From contig JAGQHQ010000002.1 of assembly GCA_020431705.1 (NCBI GenBank), forward strand, positions 62,001-126,000: 64,000 nt of DNA. Direction: 5' to 3'. The notes below the pieces were generated by a model. The model worked only from the letters and a program-made list of their open reading frames with translations. It made no database searches and was not told where the DNA came from. The number at the start of each line of letters is the position of its first letter. Within the stretch, counting starts at the first letter, position 1. The position numbers were made by a program, and so were the translations under genes. This document shows, in pieces, positions 54,661 to 64,000 of the stretch. Source of the stretch: Candidatus Dependentiae bacterium. GTDB lineage: Bacteria; Babelota; Babeliae; Babelales; Vermiphilaceae.

Positions 54661-55971
54661 ATGAATAAACAACACTTATTGCGCATGTTTTCATCTGCTA
54701 TTGGCTGGAATGCCTTTTCTTATACCACCTATAAAATTTTATACACAGGATTATTGTTCTTGCTCTACCAAAGACTTACCACTGATTATTTTGCTACCTG
54801 GTCAAATATTAATAGCATAATATACATCTTGCTTCTGTGGATTGATTTTGGTTTTAGCAAGAGCATCGCACGCTTTATACCAGAATTCTATTGTAGCACT
54901 AAGGACCTCAATCGTTTTGTTTCGCGTATGATACTCTTTAAGCTCATCACTCTTATGTGCGCTGTACCACTCTTTTTTGTAATTACACCCACGTTATGTT
55001 CATATCTTGGATTATTATGCATACATCACAGCTTTTTCCAACTAGGAGCGCTTGTCCTTGTCAGTCATGGTATTACCTCTACGATCAAACTTGTATATCA
55101 CGCACATTTTTGGCAAAAAGAGTTTAGTCTTTTAAGTACGCTGCTACTTATTCTAGAGACGATAATAAATATCATGTTATTTTTGTATATCGCAAGACCA
55201 GATAACCTAATTATTGGTATTTTTATTACCAGGATTATTAATAGTTTTATAACAGGCATACTTGCATTTGTTTTTCTCAAGAAGAAATATCGCACGTGTG
55301 GAAAGATACAGGGTAAAAAAATAAATACAAATAACCTGTATAAAAGTTTTTTGATGCATTCATCTTTTATGTGGTTTAGCACCAGCATCAAAAGCTTAAC
55401 CGAGCGTAATATTATGGTACCACTTCTCACCTACACACTCGGACCATTAACAGCAAACATTTTTAAAGTAGCTAATGATGGAGCATTACTTTTTTACCGT
55501 TCAGTCGCCCAAACAATCGGTACGGCAGATACAGCACTATTAACTCACGCAATGGTACACCACCACGCGCAAGAACATGTCTTACATACAGCGTTTAAAA
55601 CATTAGTTAGACAAGTATTATTTCTCTGTTTTATAGCAATAGCAATAGTGTGCCCACTACTATTTGTCATAAACGGGCACACACACAAAATAAGGATTAT
55701 TCCACTTTTTATACTGTTGACAATTAGCTATCTTATTGAAGCTGTCTTATCCCCTTACGAGCGTATTTTAGAAATAAAGCGCGCATACAAGCTGCTTAGT
55801 TTAGCCTATATACCATATACGATCACTATCGCTTTGTTTTTTTACTGGTACGATAAAGTACTTATTGGCCTTTTTGGCACACTTGTCGTCATACACGGTG
55901 CGCGACTTGCTAGCTCTGTATCAATGGTATGGCTGAGCTATACAATCCTCAAAAAAATGAAAAAACAATAA
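54661..55971 (+). CDS. Wzx-like polysaccharide/lipid flippase (MOP superfamily) 2
   Basis: The 436-residue integral membrane protein has about 12-14 helices. The sequence FGFSKSIARFIPEFYCS resembles the first loop of Wzx/RfbX-type flippases, where charged residues line the path. It may move an undecaprenyl-linked glycan across the inner membrane. It shares the general pattern, but little sequence, with the flippase at 52000. Confidence 0.68.
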   Translation: MNKQHLLRMFSSAIGWNAFSYTTYKILYTGLLFLLYQRLTTDYFATWSNINSIIYILLLWIDFGFSKSIARFIPEFYCSTKDLNRFVSRMILFKLITLMCAVPLFFVITPTLCSYLGLLCIHHSFFQLGALVLVSHGITSTIKLVYHAHFWQKEFSLLSTLLLILETIINIMLFLYIARPDNLIIGIFITRIINSFITGILAFVFLKKKYRTCGKIQGKKINTNNLYKSFLMHSSFMWFSTSIKSLTERNIMVPLLTYTLGPLTANIFKVANDGALLFYRSVAQTIGTADTALLTHAMVHHHAQEHVLHTAFKTLVRQVLFLCFIAIAIVCPLLFVINGHTHKIRIIPLFILLTISYLIEAVLSPYERILEIKRAYKLLSLAYIPYTITIALFFYWYDKVLIGLFGTLVVIHGARLASSVSMVWLSYTILKKMKKQ

Positions 55972-55979
55972 AAACGCTT

Positions 55980-57026
55980 TTATTCCCGTATCGTTCCCAT
56001 CAGATCCTGTTTAATTATTTGTACATTAGCATCTTCCCCAAATAACTTTTTGATCAATTCTTCGGTTATAAAATCAGACTTTTCCTGATAGGTTGGCGCG
56101 TGTATTTCCAAAAATTTTTTAAGCAGCTCTTTTTTATCGTCCTGAGTAAAAACAGGTAAAGATAGCGTCGCAATGAACTTATTACCCAAAATAACTGAAA
56201 CCGCTGCCTGATTTTGCCGCTTGCTTGCCTCTGCTGTTTTATCGGCAATAACCTGCCTAGCCTTTTGTATATTTTGTTCAATGCGCTTCTCATCTCTTTC
56301 ACGAGCATTAAACAGATCAATTATTTTTTTTAATTCAGGTGATGGTTCAGGGCCTAATTGCCTTTTTTGTTTTTCGAGTTCTTTTATATTTTTTTGTTCT
56401 TTTTGTATATCTTCAGTCAATGACGCTTTAATCTTTACCAAGTCTTGCTTACCTTTGGCAAGGCGCTGAAGCAGATTATCCAGCATTGTTTTAAAAAGCG
56501 TTTTTATGTCTTCTTGTCTGGATTTATCTATAGCACGCTTTTCGATAGTCTCATGTACCACACCACCAGCTATAGGATAACTCCTCTGTCCCCTCTTCTC
56601 TTTTTCTTGTCTCTCTTTCTCTATTAGACCTTTCTCCAAGTCAGGAAGAGTATCCAGTTGCTCCGTCTCTGAACCCTGCTTTTCTCCGGCCAATAATTCT
56701 TCACTTTGCAACACAGTTGGCTGCTCCCTCTCTTCCCCCCCCATCGGTGTGATATCAGCAGGAGTAGCATAAGTTTCTTTTCCGGGCTCATCAAACTCTT
56801 TTTCTTCTTCAGTAAGAATTATTTCTTTCTCTCCCTTGGGTTTTTGTTTTTTGACTGGAAGCGTAGAAATTTCTTGCATAGGCTCATCAAACTCTTTTTC
56901 TTCCTCAGGTTCTTCCTCAGGCGGCGAATACAAATACCTCAGTGCTTGTTGTAACATAGTATTAGCAGGTAAAAACCAAAATAATATCGACGTTATTACT
57001 GCGCTCAAAAGTAGCTTTTTCTTCAT
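55980..57026 (-). CDS. Exported acidic, coiled-coil protein of unknown function
   Basis: The 348-residue protein has a signal peptide (1-23). A low-complexity acidic region follows with the motif EEKEFDEP occurring twice (about 40-47 and 73-80), each followed by a Thr/Pro-containing stretch. The C-terminal half is strongly helical and Lys/Glu-rich. No domain is recognised. The composition resembles the exported coiled-coil protein at 13947-15674, but no clear homology is seen. Confidence 0.65.
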   Translation of the reverse strand: MKKKLLLSAVITSILFWFLPANTMLQQALRYLYSPPEEEPEEEKEFDEPMQEISTLPVKKQKPKGEKEIILTEEEKEFDEPGKETYATPADITPMGGEEREQPTVLQSEELLAGEKQGSETEQLDTLPDLEKGLIEKERQEKEKRGQRSYPIAGGVVHETIEKRAIDKSRQEDIKTLFKTMLDNLLQRLAKGKQDLVKIKASLTEDIQKEQKNIKELEKQKRQLGPEPSPELKKIIDLFNARERDEKRIEQNIQKARQVIADKTAEASKRQNQAAVSVILGNKFIATLSLPVFTQDDKKELLKKFLEIHAPTYQEKSDFITEELIKKLFGEDANVQIIKQDLMGTIRE

Positions 57027-57520
57027 AAGAACTCCCCCTTATTACACATATATTACACATAGTAACAAAAGAGCACATCAAATAGCAATTTAATTTTTTG
57101 TGAAGATGGCAGTATAAATCAAAAGATAGCATGTGAATGACAAACGCCAATTGCCAATTCAAAGACTTACTGACCGCATCAGAAACCGCCACCCTTCCCG
57201 TTAGTGATATTTTTAACCCTTCTGGGAAATAAAAAAATAAGAAATTTGGATAAAGATATATAAGCGACGTATGATGGTTATCAGCATTTAGCATGCCTTT
57301 GTGCGTTCTATTGGTTCGTAATGAGTATCTGCATAAGTGTCTACACGCATTTATTGTTTTATGTATGGTATGCGTATTTTTAGGAGAGGAGTTTATATAT
57401 TGTATCAGTGAGCATGTATATATAAGGATAAGGATGGGGTATAGTATCCATACCTTACCTTACTTTACTCGACCCGCCCCTCTTTCTCTTTTCTTGTTTT
57501 TCCTTCGAAGACCTCCTTTG

Positions 57521-57648
57521 AAATGAACGTAGTCAAGCCACTCAGCAGGCCAAAGGCCCACCCCCGTAAATGCTGCGTAAGATAAGCTTCGGCAGTAGAG
57601 TTTGCACTGCTGAGTGGGGCAGACGGAGTGGCTTGACTACGTTCATTT
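57521..57648. repeat. 128-bp GC-rich element with perfect 23-bp inverted ends
   Basis: The arms 57521-57543 and 57626-57648 are exact inverted repeats (outer part AAATGAACGTAGTCAAGC). Inside, CCACTCAGCAG (57538-57548) can instead pair with CTGCTGAGTGG (57607-57617), giving two alternative folds. The element is visibly richer in G and C than its surroundings. It could be a miniature mobile element, a dispersed intergenic repeat or a structured RNA. No second copy occurs in the window. Confidence 0.7.
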
Positions 57649-57866
57649 GTAATAGCTGTGTTAGGGAATGAATCCGTGCGTATAAATAACTCTGATTAGT
57701 CTAGCTCAAACCGAGTGGGGTAGATTATGCGACAAAAGGTGTCATTATTGCTATTTAAGAGCGCTTTATAGTAATTACCCCTTTTTCAAACTCGTAATAA
57801 AAAAATTCTTAATACCTACTATTAAAAAACCTGAGTCATTCACACTCAGAAAATATGAGCATGTAT

Positions 57867-57896
57867 TTGACATGCCCCTAGAAATTGCGCTATACT
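57867..57896 (+). promoter_or_regulatory. Sigma-70 promoter for dnaK
   Basis: A perfect TTGACA (57867-57872) and TATACT (57891-57896) are separated by 18 bp. The expected start is about 100 nt before the dnaK ATG. I see no CIRCE operator or heat-shock-sigma element. Confidence 0.72.
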
Positions 57897-58003
57897 ACCA
57901 GTTAAATTTAAAAAAAAATTTTAATACAAAATAATGCGCATGCTCCTGCTTTGCATAAGAATACAAAAAAGAGTAAGCGCATAAACAACAAAATGAGGAT
58001 CCT

Positions 58004-59917
58004 ATGGGAAAAATAATTGGTATCGACTTAGGTACAACAAATTCAGTGGTCGCTTTCATGGAAGGCGGAAGCGGTAAAATTATCCCAAACAAAGAAGGCG
58101 CAAATACAACTCCATCAATGGTTGCATTTACAAAAGAAGGTAAAAGACTCGTTGGAACATTAGCAAAACGCCAGGCAATAACTAACCCAGAAAATACTAT
58201 TTACTCAGCAAAACGTTTTATTGGCAGTAAATATGATGAAGTTTCCGGTGAAGTTGACCACTTGCCATACAAAATTGCAAAGCGTGCGAATGGTGATGTT
58301 GCCATTGTCGCACAGGGTAAAGAATATACACCACAAGAAATTTCGGCAGCAATACTCAGTCAACTAAAACAAGTGGCTGAAGATTACGTTGGACAACAAG
58401 TAACTGAAGCAGTTATTACTGTTCCAGCATATTTCAACGATTCACAGCGCCAAGCAACAAAAGACGCTGGTAAAATTGCCGGTCTTGACGTAAAACGCAT
58501 TATCAACGAACCAACAGCAGCAGCACTTGCATACGGTTTTGACAAGAAAAAAAGTGGAACAATCGCAGTATTTGATTTTGGCGGAGGTACTTTTGATATC
58601 TCAATTTTAGAGGTAAGTGATGGCGTTATTGAAGTAAAATCAACAAATGGTGATACACACTTAGGTGGTGACGATATCGACCAAGCATTAATTACATATA
58701 TCGCGGATGAATTTAAAAAAGAACAAGGTGTTGACTTACGCAAAGATCCAATGGCATTACAACGTATTCGTGAAGCTGCAGAAAAAGCAAAAAAAGAGCT
58801 TTCAAGTGTTACTGAAACTGATATCAATTTACCGTACGTAACAGCAGATACTTCTGGGCCAAAACACTTAAATATGAAACTGTCACGCGCAAAATTAGAA
58901 TCACTATGTGAAGATATTTTCAAGCGATTACTAGATCCATGCGAAGTTGCTGTACAAGAAGCTGGGTTGAATAAAGCCGACATCAGTGAAGTTATATTAG
59001 TTGGTGGTTCAACACGAATTCCAAAAGTACAGCAGCTCGTAAAAAATTTCTTTGGCAAAGAACCAAACAAATCAGTAAACCCTGATGAAGTGGTTGCCGC
59101 TGGTGCTGCAATTCAAGGTGGTGTACTTGCTGGGGATGTAACTGATGTACTCTTGCTTGATGTCACCCCCCTTTCATTAGGAATCGAAACAATGGGAGGC
59201 ATATGCCATAAACTCATTGAACGTAACACGACTATTCCAAGCAAAAAGTCTCAGGTATTTTCAACTGCTGAAAACAACCAAACATCAGTTGATATCCGCG
59301 TCTTCCAAGGTGAGCGAGAATTTACCAAAGATAATAAACTGCTTGGTCAATTTAGGCTCGATGGCATTCCAGCAGCCCCACGCGGTGTACCACAAATCGA
59401 AGTTACATTCAACATCGATGCAAATGGTATCGTAAACGTTTCAGCTAAAGATAAAGCAACAAATAAGGAGCAAAGTATTACCATTACTAGCAGCAGCGGT
59501 TTATCTCAAGCTGAAATCGATAACATGGTAAAAGACGCTGAAGTTCATGCAGCCGTAGACAAAAAGGCAAAAGAAACAGTAGAAAAACGCAATCAACTTG
59601 ATGGCATGATTATACAGGTGGAAAAAACAGTTAAAGAGAACAAAGAAAAACTACCTGCAGAAGAAATAACTAAAGTTGAAGCTGCTATAGAAAAAGCAAA
59701 AGCTGACCTTAAAGAGCATGAAAACAATGTTGAAAACTTACAAAAAGCAACTGATGAATTAATGCAAGCATCTCATAAAATGGCAGAGATTTTGTACAAA
59801 GAACAATCTGCTCAGCAAAAACCTACAGATCAAACATCTAGTGACGATACTGCTCAACAAGCTGATGTTGGAACACAACAACAAAGTGAGCCAATTGATG
59901 CTGAAATCAATCAGTAA
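58004..59917 (+). CDS. dnaK: Molecular chaperone DnaK (Hsp70)
   Basis: The 637-residue protein has all Hsp70 signatures: [14 protein letters not shown] at the N-terminus, [33 protein letters not shown] and [18 protein letters not shown] substrate-binding domain and a helical lid with a Gln/Ser/Thr-rich tail follow. GAGGAT lies before the ATG. It stands alone here; no grpE or dnaJ is adjacent. Confidence 0.98.
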   Translation: MGKIIGIDLGTTNSVVAFMEGGSGKIIPNKEGANTTPSMVAFTKEGKRLVGTLAKRQAITNPENTIYSAKRFIGSKYDEVSGEVDHLPYKIAKRANGDVAIVAQGKEYTPQEISAAILSQLKQVAEDYVGQQVTEAVITVPAYFNDSQRQATKDAGKIAGLDVKRIINEPTAAALAYGFDKKKSGTIAVFDFGGGTFDISILEVSDGVIEVKSTNGDTHLGGDDIDQALITYIADEFKKEQGVDLRKDPMALQRIREAAEKAKKELSSVTETDINLPYVTADTSGPKHLNMKLSRAKLESLCEDIFKRLLDPCEVAVQEAGLNKADISEVILVGGSTRIPKVQQLVKNFFGKEPNKSVNPDEVVAAGAAIQGGVLAGDVTDVLLLDVTPLSLGIETMGGICHKLIERNTTIPSKKSQVFSTAENNQTSVDIRVFQGEREFTKDNKLLGQFRLDGIPAAPRGVPQIEVTFNIDANGIVNVSAKDKATNKEQSITITSSSGLSQAEIDNMVKDAEVHAAVDKKAKETVEKRNQLDGMIIQVEKTVKENKEKLPAEEITKVEAAIEKAKADLKEHENNVENLQKATDELMQASHKMAEILYKEQSAQQKPTDQTSSDDTAQQADVGTQQQSEPIDAEINQ

Positions 59918-59967
59918 ATAAATACGAAAAACATATAAGATCTCTCTACAACGTAAAATATTAATTT

Positions 59968-60008
59968 AAAAAACTAAGGGCGCAAGAAAAATGCACCCTT
60001 AGTTTTTT
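59968..60008 (+). terminator. Intrinsic terminator after dnaK
   Basis: A 17-bp stem with one mismatch (59968-59984 with 59992-60008, core CTAAGGG/CCCTTAG) ends in six T residues. The A-run on the left also allows minus-strand use. Confidence 0.85.
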
Positions 60009-60101
60009 AATAACCTAGTCTCGAACGTTAAAATAAGGCTGCCGCCATAGGTTGTGTACCCCTCTCTTTGTCTTATGCACCTTAAAATACTCTGCAAGAA
60101 A

Positions 60102-60350
60102 CTATTTCATTTTTTTACCGCAGCCACATTTACCACTACTAAGTACCATCACAAACATAGCAAAACTAATTACACCAGAAATACCAATAACATAATGAAT
60201 AATACTAAAAACCTGTGGTGACATACCTGTCACAAATTTTGTTTGAAAGATATTTAATTCCATTGGCACCAGACCAGTATTTATTGCTGCAAGCGCCGTA
60301 ATTGCCCACGTTACCATACCAACCCACTTCATTATTAGTGAATTTTCCAT
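60102..60350 (-). CDS. DUF378-type small membrane protein
   Basis: The 82-residue protein has two hydrophobic helices and the DUF378-like pattern: ALAAINTGLVPMELN, then SIIHYVIGISGVISFAMFV. It ends in a Cys/Lys-rich tail (GKCGCGKKMK). A GGAG-type site lies upstream. Function is unknown. Confidence 0.75.
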   Translation of the reverse strand: MENSLIMKWVGMVTWAITALAAINTGLVPMELNIFQTKFVTGMSPQVFSIIHYVIGISGVISFAMFVMVLSSGKCGCGKKMK

Positions 60351-60563
60351 TTTCTCTCCTTCTGAATAAAAGCGTTATTTATTATATACCAATTAACAGT
60401 ATGCATAGTATACTGCACGTATCGTTTGTAACACAAAGAACAGATTAAACGCAACAAAATGCAAAAAACGAAAACCCAACAATAATCTAAAATAATACCA
60501 TAATTGCATAAAGCTAACTTTTAAGCGATACTTAAGAATAAAAACACGGAGCTTACAAATATC

Positions 60564-61676
60564 ATGGGAATTAAAGCAGGCTTAGTTGGCCTTCCAAATG
60601 TTGGAAAATCAACTCTATTCAATGCATTAACCAAATCATCGATTCCAGCGGAAAATTACCCATTTTGCACGATTGAACCGCATGTAGCGATTACAAACGT
60701 TCCAGACGCACGAGTTGATCATTTATATACCATGTATCAATCTCAAAAAAAAATACCCGCTACGGTTACGTTCGTCGATATAGCAGGGCTTGTTAAAGGC
60801 GCAGCTGCAGGTCAAGGGCTAGGAAACCAGTTCCTGGGACATATAAGAGAAGTCGACCTCATTTTGCACGTCTTGCGTTGCTTTGAAGACGAAAATGTCA
60901 TTAGAGAAAACGGAAAGATCGATCCTTTGGCTGATTATGAGATTATTATAGCAGAATTAATGCTTAAAGACCTTGAATTAATTAATAAACGGCTTGAAAA
61001 AATGGTCAAACTCATTCGGAGAGCGCAAGGAAAACCAAAAGAATTAAAAGAACTACAAGACGAACAAAAACTGTTAGAAGACGTACAAAAGGCTCTAGAT
61101 ACAGGCAATTTTGAAAAAGCTCGTACATTACTTCAAGAAAGCAATGTTCAAGCCCCCCCAATGCTAAGTACCAAAAATTACCTGATTATCGCCAATGTAT
61201 CTGAAGAGGAACTTGATGGTAACGCCTATGAACGAAATCCTCATTACCAAGCACTTATAAAACAGTTTGGCAAAAAGCGCATTATTGCCTTGAATGCAAA
61301 AACAGAATTCGAGCTCTCGCAGATGGATGAATTACAAGCTAAAGAAATGATGGATATGCTTGGTATTAAAGAAAAAAGCTTGGATACGGTAATAAAAAAA
61401 AGTTATGAATATTTAGGTTTAATTACCTTCTTTACCTGTGGACCAGTAGAAATTCATGCCTGGCCAATACACGAAGGAACGGCCGCTCGCCAAGCAGCTG
61501 GTGAAATTCACTCAGACTTGGAGCGTGGTTTTATTTGCGCAGAAGTATTTAGTTATAATGATCTTGCAGAACTGGGCAGCACCGCAAAGGTTAAAGAAGA
61601 AGGTAAAACCCGCCGAGAAGGCCAAGATTATCTTGTTAGAGACGGCGATATTATCCTTATTAAATTCAATGTATAA
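60564..61676 (+). CDS. ychF: Ribosome-binding ATPase/GTPase YchF
   Basis: The 370-residue protein has LVGLPNVGKSTLFNALT (G1), NYPFCTIEPHVAI, VDIAGLVKGAAAGQGLGNQFLGHIREVD (G3), and a C-terminal TGS domain with LITFFTCGPVEIHAWPI, ERGFICAEVFSYND and GKTRREGQDYLVRDGDIILIKFNV. YchF is an Obg-family, ATP-preferring protein that associates with ribosomes. Confidence 0.97.
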   Translation: MGIKAGLVGLPNVGKSTLFNALTKSSIPAENYPFCTIEPHVAITNVPDARVDHLYTMYQSQKKIPATVTFVDIAGLVKGAAAGQGLGNQFLGHIREVDLILHVLRCFEDENVIRENGKIDPLADYEIIIAELMLKDLELINKRLEKMVKLIRRAQGKPKELKELQDEQKLLEDVQKALDTGNFEKARTLLQESNVQAPPMLSTKNYLIIANVSEEELDGNAYERNPHYQALIKQFGKKRIIALNAKTEFELSQMDELQAKEMMDMLGIKEKSLDTVIKKSYEYLGLITFFTCGPVEIHAWPIHEGTAARQAAGEIHSDLERGFICAEVFSYNDLAELGSTAKVKEEGKTRREGQDYLVRDGDIILIKFNV

Positions 61677-61864
61677 TACATATACAACAATCGCTATTTG
61701 CCTCTCACTCGATAACGTGTATACTAAAGAGTGTTGAGCAACGTTTAATTTAGCAGAAGGGTCCCTATAGAAAGCAATATCATTTCCAATTTCTTATTAA
61801 CCATATATCAATTTTATTATTTCCGAGTATCGATTTTATTTTTTCCAGAGGATTTTAAATAATT

Positions 61865-62146
61865 ATGAAAAATATTTACGTAGGTAACTTGTCATATAAC
61901 GCAACAGAAAATCAAGTTAAAGACCTTTTTGCAGAGTTTGGTGAAGTTGCTTCAGTACGTATAATCAAAGACAAATTTACTGGCAACTCTAAAGGTTTTG
62001 CTTTTGTCGAAATGCCTGCAAATGACGAAGCTGAACAAGCAATTAGTAGTTTAGATGGAAAAGAAATTGGCGGTCGCAACATTAAAGTTAATGAAGCTCG
62101 CCCACGTGAAGAACGTCCAGTTCGTCGTGGACCTCGCCATTTCTAG
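61865..62146 (+). CDS. RRM-domain RNA-binding protein
   Basis: The 93-residue protein is a single RNA recognition motif with RNP2 (IYVGNL, 4-9) and RNP1 (KGFAFVEM, 44-51), ending in a short Arg/Pro/Gly tail. It resembles the small glycine-rich RRM proteins of cyanobacteria and other bacteria. AGAGGA lies upstream and a terminator follows, so it is a monocistronic gene. Confidence 0.93.
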   Translation: MKNIYVGNLSYNATENQVKDLFAEFGEVASVRIIKDKFTGNSKGFAFVEMPANDEAEQAISSLDGKEIGGRNIKVNEARPREERPVRRGPRHF

Positions 62147-62189
62147 TTTTAATTAAAACTATTTTAATTAAAAAAATTGACAATAAGGA

Positions 62190-62219
62190 AAGTCCGGCCC
62201 TAAAAAGCCGGATTTTTTT
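62190..62219 (+). terminator. Intrinsic terminator after the RRM gene
   Basis: TCCGGC (62193-62198) pairs with GCCGGA (62207-62212) and is extended by A-T pairs. It is followed by seven T residues. Confidence 0.85.
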
Positions 62220-62329
62220 GCTCAAAAACATTTCAATGTGAATGTAGCTTGGATATTGATCTTGTAAAAATATATCTATTTGATATAGTAAAAAAATAAG
62301 ATAATTAAACAAATGGAAGGTATTCTACC

Positions 62330-63985
62330 ATGCATATAAATATAACCGTTGGTATGATGCGGATTTTATTAACAGCGTTGTTAGGTTTTTTTGGTGCAAC
62401 TAACGACTACTGCAAAACAAGTACAAACAGTTGCACAGACATAACAAAAAAACACTGGACATGGAAAAGAATCAATCAAAATGAGTATATATTTCCATCA
62501 TACTTTTTGTTTGGCGCCGGCACATCTGCACACCAAATAGAAGAAAATTGCGATAACAACACATGGGGTAAAAACTCACGATACGCACAACAATTACGTA
62601 TTATTAAACAATCTGAATTTGACAAAACGTGGAATGAACAAAAAGATAATTGGTGCAAAAATTTCTACAAAGTTTACTGCCGTAAGCCAACACAAGCAGA
62701 AATCAACCAGCACAAAGAAGAACACTTCACATTCTGTTTTGCTGGCGATGCATGCAAAAGCTGGCAGTATTACAAAAAAGACGTGCAAGCACTCAAACAA
62801 CTTGGGTGTAGTGCATATCGTTTTTCTGTTGCGTGGGAAAAAATTATGCCAACCGAAGATACTTTTGATGCAGCTGCATTACAACACTACGTTGATGTGT
62901 GTGATGAACTAATCGCTAACAATATAAAGCCAGTTATTACACTCTATCATTATACAGAGCCATTGTGGTTTGACGCAAAGGGCGGCTTTGAAAAAGCAGA
63001 AAATATTAAGTATTATGTTGCATTTTGTACAAAAATTTTTGAAACCCTTGGCGATAGAGTGCATCTGTATTTAACATTCAATTCGCCTATTGGTGGCATT
63101 GCACTCAATAGTTATCATCAAGGTGGACGCCCACCATTTAAGAAAAATAGCAAAGTTACATGCCAGGTAATTATAAACTTACTTGATGCGCACGTTGCTG
63201 CATATAAAGCAAAAGAACTTGTTAATCCAAACTTGAAAGTGGGTATTCTAAAAAATACACATCAACTTGATACGTGGAATAAGTGGAATCCAATTGATCA
63301 CTTGGTATGTAAAATGGGAAACAAACTACAAGACGATCCATTTTATCAATTCTTTACCACTGGTAAAATTGACATGATGTTGCCATTTAAAATTCAACAC
63401 GAAAATAAAAATGCACCATACTCACTTGATTTTGTCGGGCTTAACTATTACGGACATCGCTATTTAAAAGTTGGCTTAGGTCTTTCTAAAAAATGTAGTC
63501 CAAAAGAACAACGATGCGGTACGCCAGGTAACTACCATGAATCATATACTATTTATCCTGAAGGTATATATCGCGCACTCATGAGTATGCATGAACGTTT
63601 AATTAAACCACTCAGGCAAAATACTGGCAGGCACCTACCAATATATGTGACAGAAAATGGTATTGGTACCAATGATGAGAATCAACGTACTGAATTTATG
63701 AAAAAATATTTGTATGCAATTTCCCGAGCTATTCAAAATGGTTGTGATGTGCGTGGATATTTTTATTGGTCTTTGCTTGATAATTACGAATGGGGTCGCT
63801 ATAGCAAATGTTATGGACTATTTAAAGTTGCTAAAGATACATTTGATCGTATAATCAAACCAAGTGCTTCACATTATATGAATCTTATTGCTGCACATAC
63901 AAAAGCCGGCATAGATACCCTCAAAACAGGATCAGTTAATGATATTACAGTGCATATTGTTGATACACAAGTAAGTATACAATGA
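62330..63985 (+). CDS. Exported glycoside hydrolase family 1 protein lacking the acid/base glutamate
   Basis: The 551-residue protein follows GGAAGG and has an N-terminal signal-like segment (about 8-25). GH1 blocks are FLFGAGTSAHQIEEN, YRFSVAWEKIMP, YVTENG with the nucleophile Glu442, and GYFYWSLLDNYEWGRYSKCYGLF. The acid/base site, normally TFNEP, reads TFNSP here (Ser252, codon TCG). GH1 enzymes normally cleave beta-glycosides. Without the acid/base residue the protein may act only on substrates with good leaving groups, as plant myrosinases do, or may bind without cleaving. It also carries a Cys-rich insertion near 100-145. Confidence 0.88.
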   Translation: MHINITVGMMRILLTALLGFFGATNDYCKTSTNSCTDITKKHWTWKRINQNEYIFPSYFLFGAGTSAHQIEENCDNNTWGKNSRYAQQLRIIKQSEFDKTWNEQKDNWCKNFYKVYCRKPTQAEINQHKEEHFTFCFAGDACKSWQYYKKDVQALKQLGCSAYRFSVAWEKIMPTEDTFDAAALQHYVDVCDELIANNIKPVITLYHYTEPLWFDAKGGFEKAENIKYYVAFCTKIFETLGDRVHLYLTFNSPIGGIALNSYHQGGRPPFKKNSKVTCQVIINLLDAHVAAYKAKELVNPNLKVGILKNTHQLDTWNKWNPIDHLVCKMGNKLQDDPFYQFFTTGKIDMMLPFKIQHENKNAPYSLDFVGLNYYGHRYLKVGLGLSKKCSPKEQRCGTPGNYHESYTIYPEGIYRALMSMHERLIKPLRQNTGRHLPIYVTENGIGTNDENQRTEFMKKYLYAISRAIQNGCDVRGYFYWSLLDNYEWGRYSKCYGLFKVAKDTFDRIIKPSASHYMNLIAAHTKAGIDTLKTGSVNDITVHIVDTQVSIQ

Positions 63986-64000
63986 ACTTGGACCTGAAGA

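Larger units (their letters stand above)
57027..58003. other. 977-bp intergenic region ahead of dnaK
   Basis: The region has no convincing reading frame. It contains an imperfect GGATAAGGATGG/CCATACCTTACC hairpin (about 57428-57465), the 128-bp inverted-repeat element, and the dnaK promoter followed by about 100 nt of leader. It is the longest gene-free stretch in the window. Confidence 0.5.

Noticed and set aside
57780-58003. CIRCE operator or heat-shock-sigma promoter ahead of dnaK
   Set aside because: No TTAGCACTC/GAGTGCTAA pair is present, and the only good promoter is the ordinary TTGACA/TATACT type.
1-64000. tRNA genes or CRISPR arrays
   Set aside because: No T-loop (GTTCRANNC) with matching acceptor stem and no regularly spaced repeats were recognised in the intergenic regions by eye; a tRNAscan run would settle the former.

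Overview
This 64 kb window is AT-rich bacterial chromosome. The gene set suggests an intracellular, protist-associated bacterium of the Candidatus Dependentiae (TM6/Babeliales) type. That assignment is an inference from content: many lineage-specific exported proteins with short signal peptides, an ankyrin-repeat protein, a histone-H1-like protein, PvcA/Dit1-type isonitrile synthase homologues, and an envelope with an outer-membrane-type beta-barrel, a peptidoglycan SEDS protein and pseudopilins. No tRNA, rRNA, CRISPR array or prophage was recognised.

Layout. 1-3 kb: the start of thyX (cut by the left edge) and two tandem, exported-looking isonitrile synthase homologues. 3.3-10.9 kb: ftsW and murD on the minus strand, separated by a plus-strand island. 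The island holds a small IS982-like element with intact ends, a truncated PLP-enzyme fragment, and two paralogous exported proteins, one interrupted by an amber codon and the other carrying an internal tandem duplication. 11-18.4 kb: ileS, a coiled-coil exported protein, three pseudopilin-like genes and an Lnt-like acyltransferase. 18.4-23.8 kb: rplI-dnaB, a PmtA-like methyltransferase, an HtrA protease, ruvC and an unknown gene.

23.9-34.7 kb: a strong dif-like site, then minus-strand genes for a beta-barrel protein, a beta-helix protein, a MauE/DoxX protein, a propeller-like protein, recF, dnaN, a Xer recombinase and proS. 34.9-41.3 kb: a small zincin-like protein, three tandem paralogues of unknown function, an alpha/beta hydrolase, a methyltransferase and the histone-like gene. 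41.4-51.1 kb: a dense minus-strand housekeeping block (carD, miaA, SPOR protein, ppiD-like, recA, infC, rpmI, rplT, zapB-like, zapA, rny, ymdB). 51.2-57 kb: envelope genes, including two Wzx-like flippases around an ankyrin protein. 57-64 kb: a 128-bp inverted-repeat element, dnaK, a DUF378-type protein, ychF, an RRM protein and a secreted family-1 glycosidase homologue that lacks its acid/base glutamate.

How it fits together. On hand counts of sampled lines, the plus strand changes from G-rich to C-rich inside the Lnt-like gene near 17.8-18.0 kb. A dif core sharing 16 contiguous bases with the E. coli site lies at 23.9 kb, and most genes to its right run on the minus strand. This suggests the window spans the replication terminus. 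The least ordinary features are the membrane-targeted isonitrile synthase pair, the glycosidase with Ser in place of the acid/base Glu, and the several lineage-specific paralogue families showing recent decay or rearrangement.
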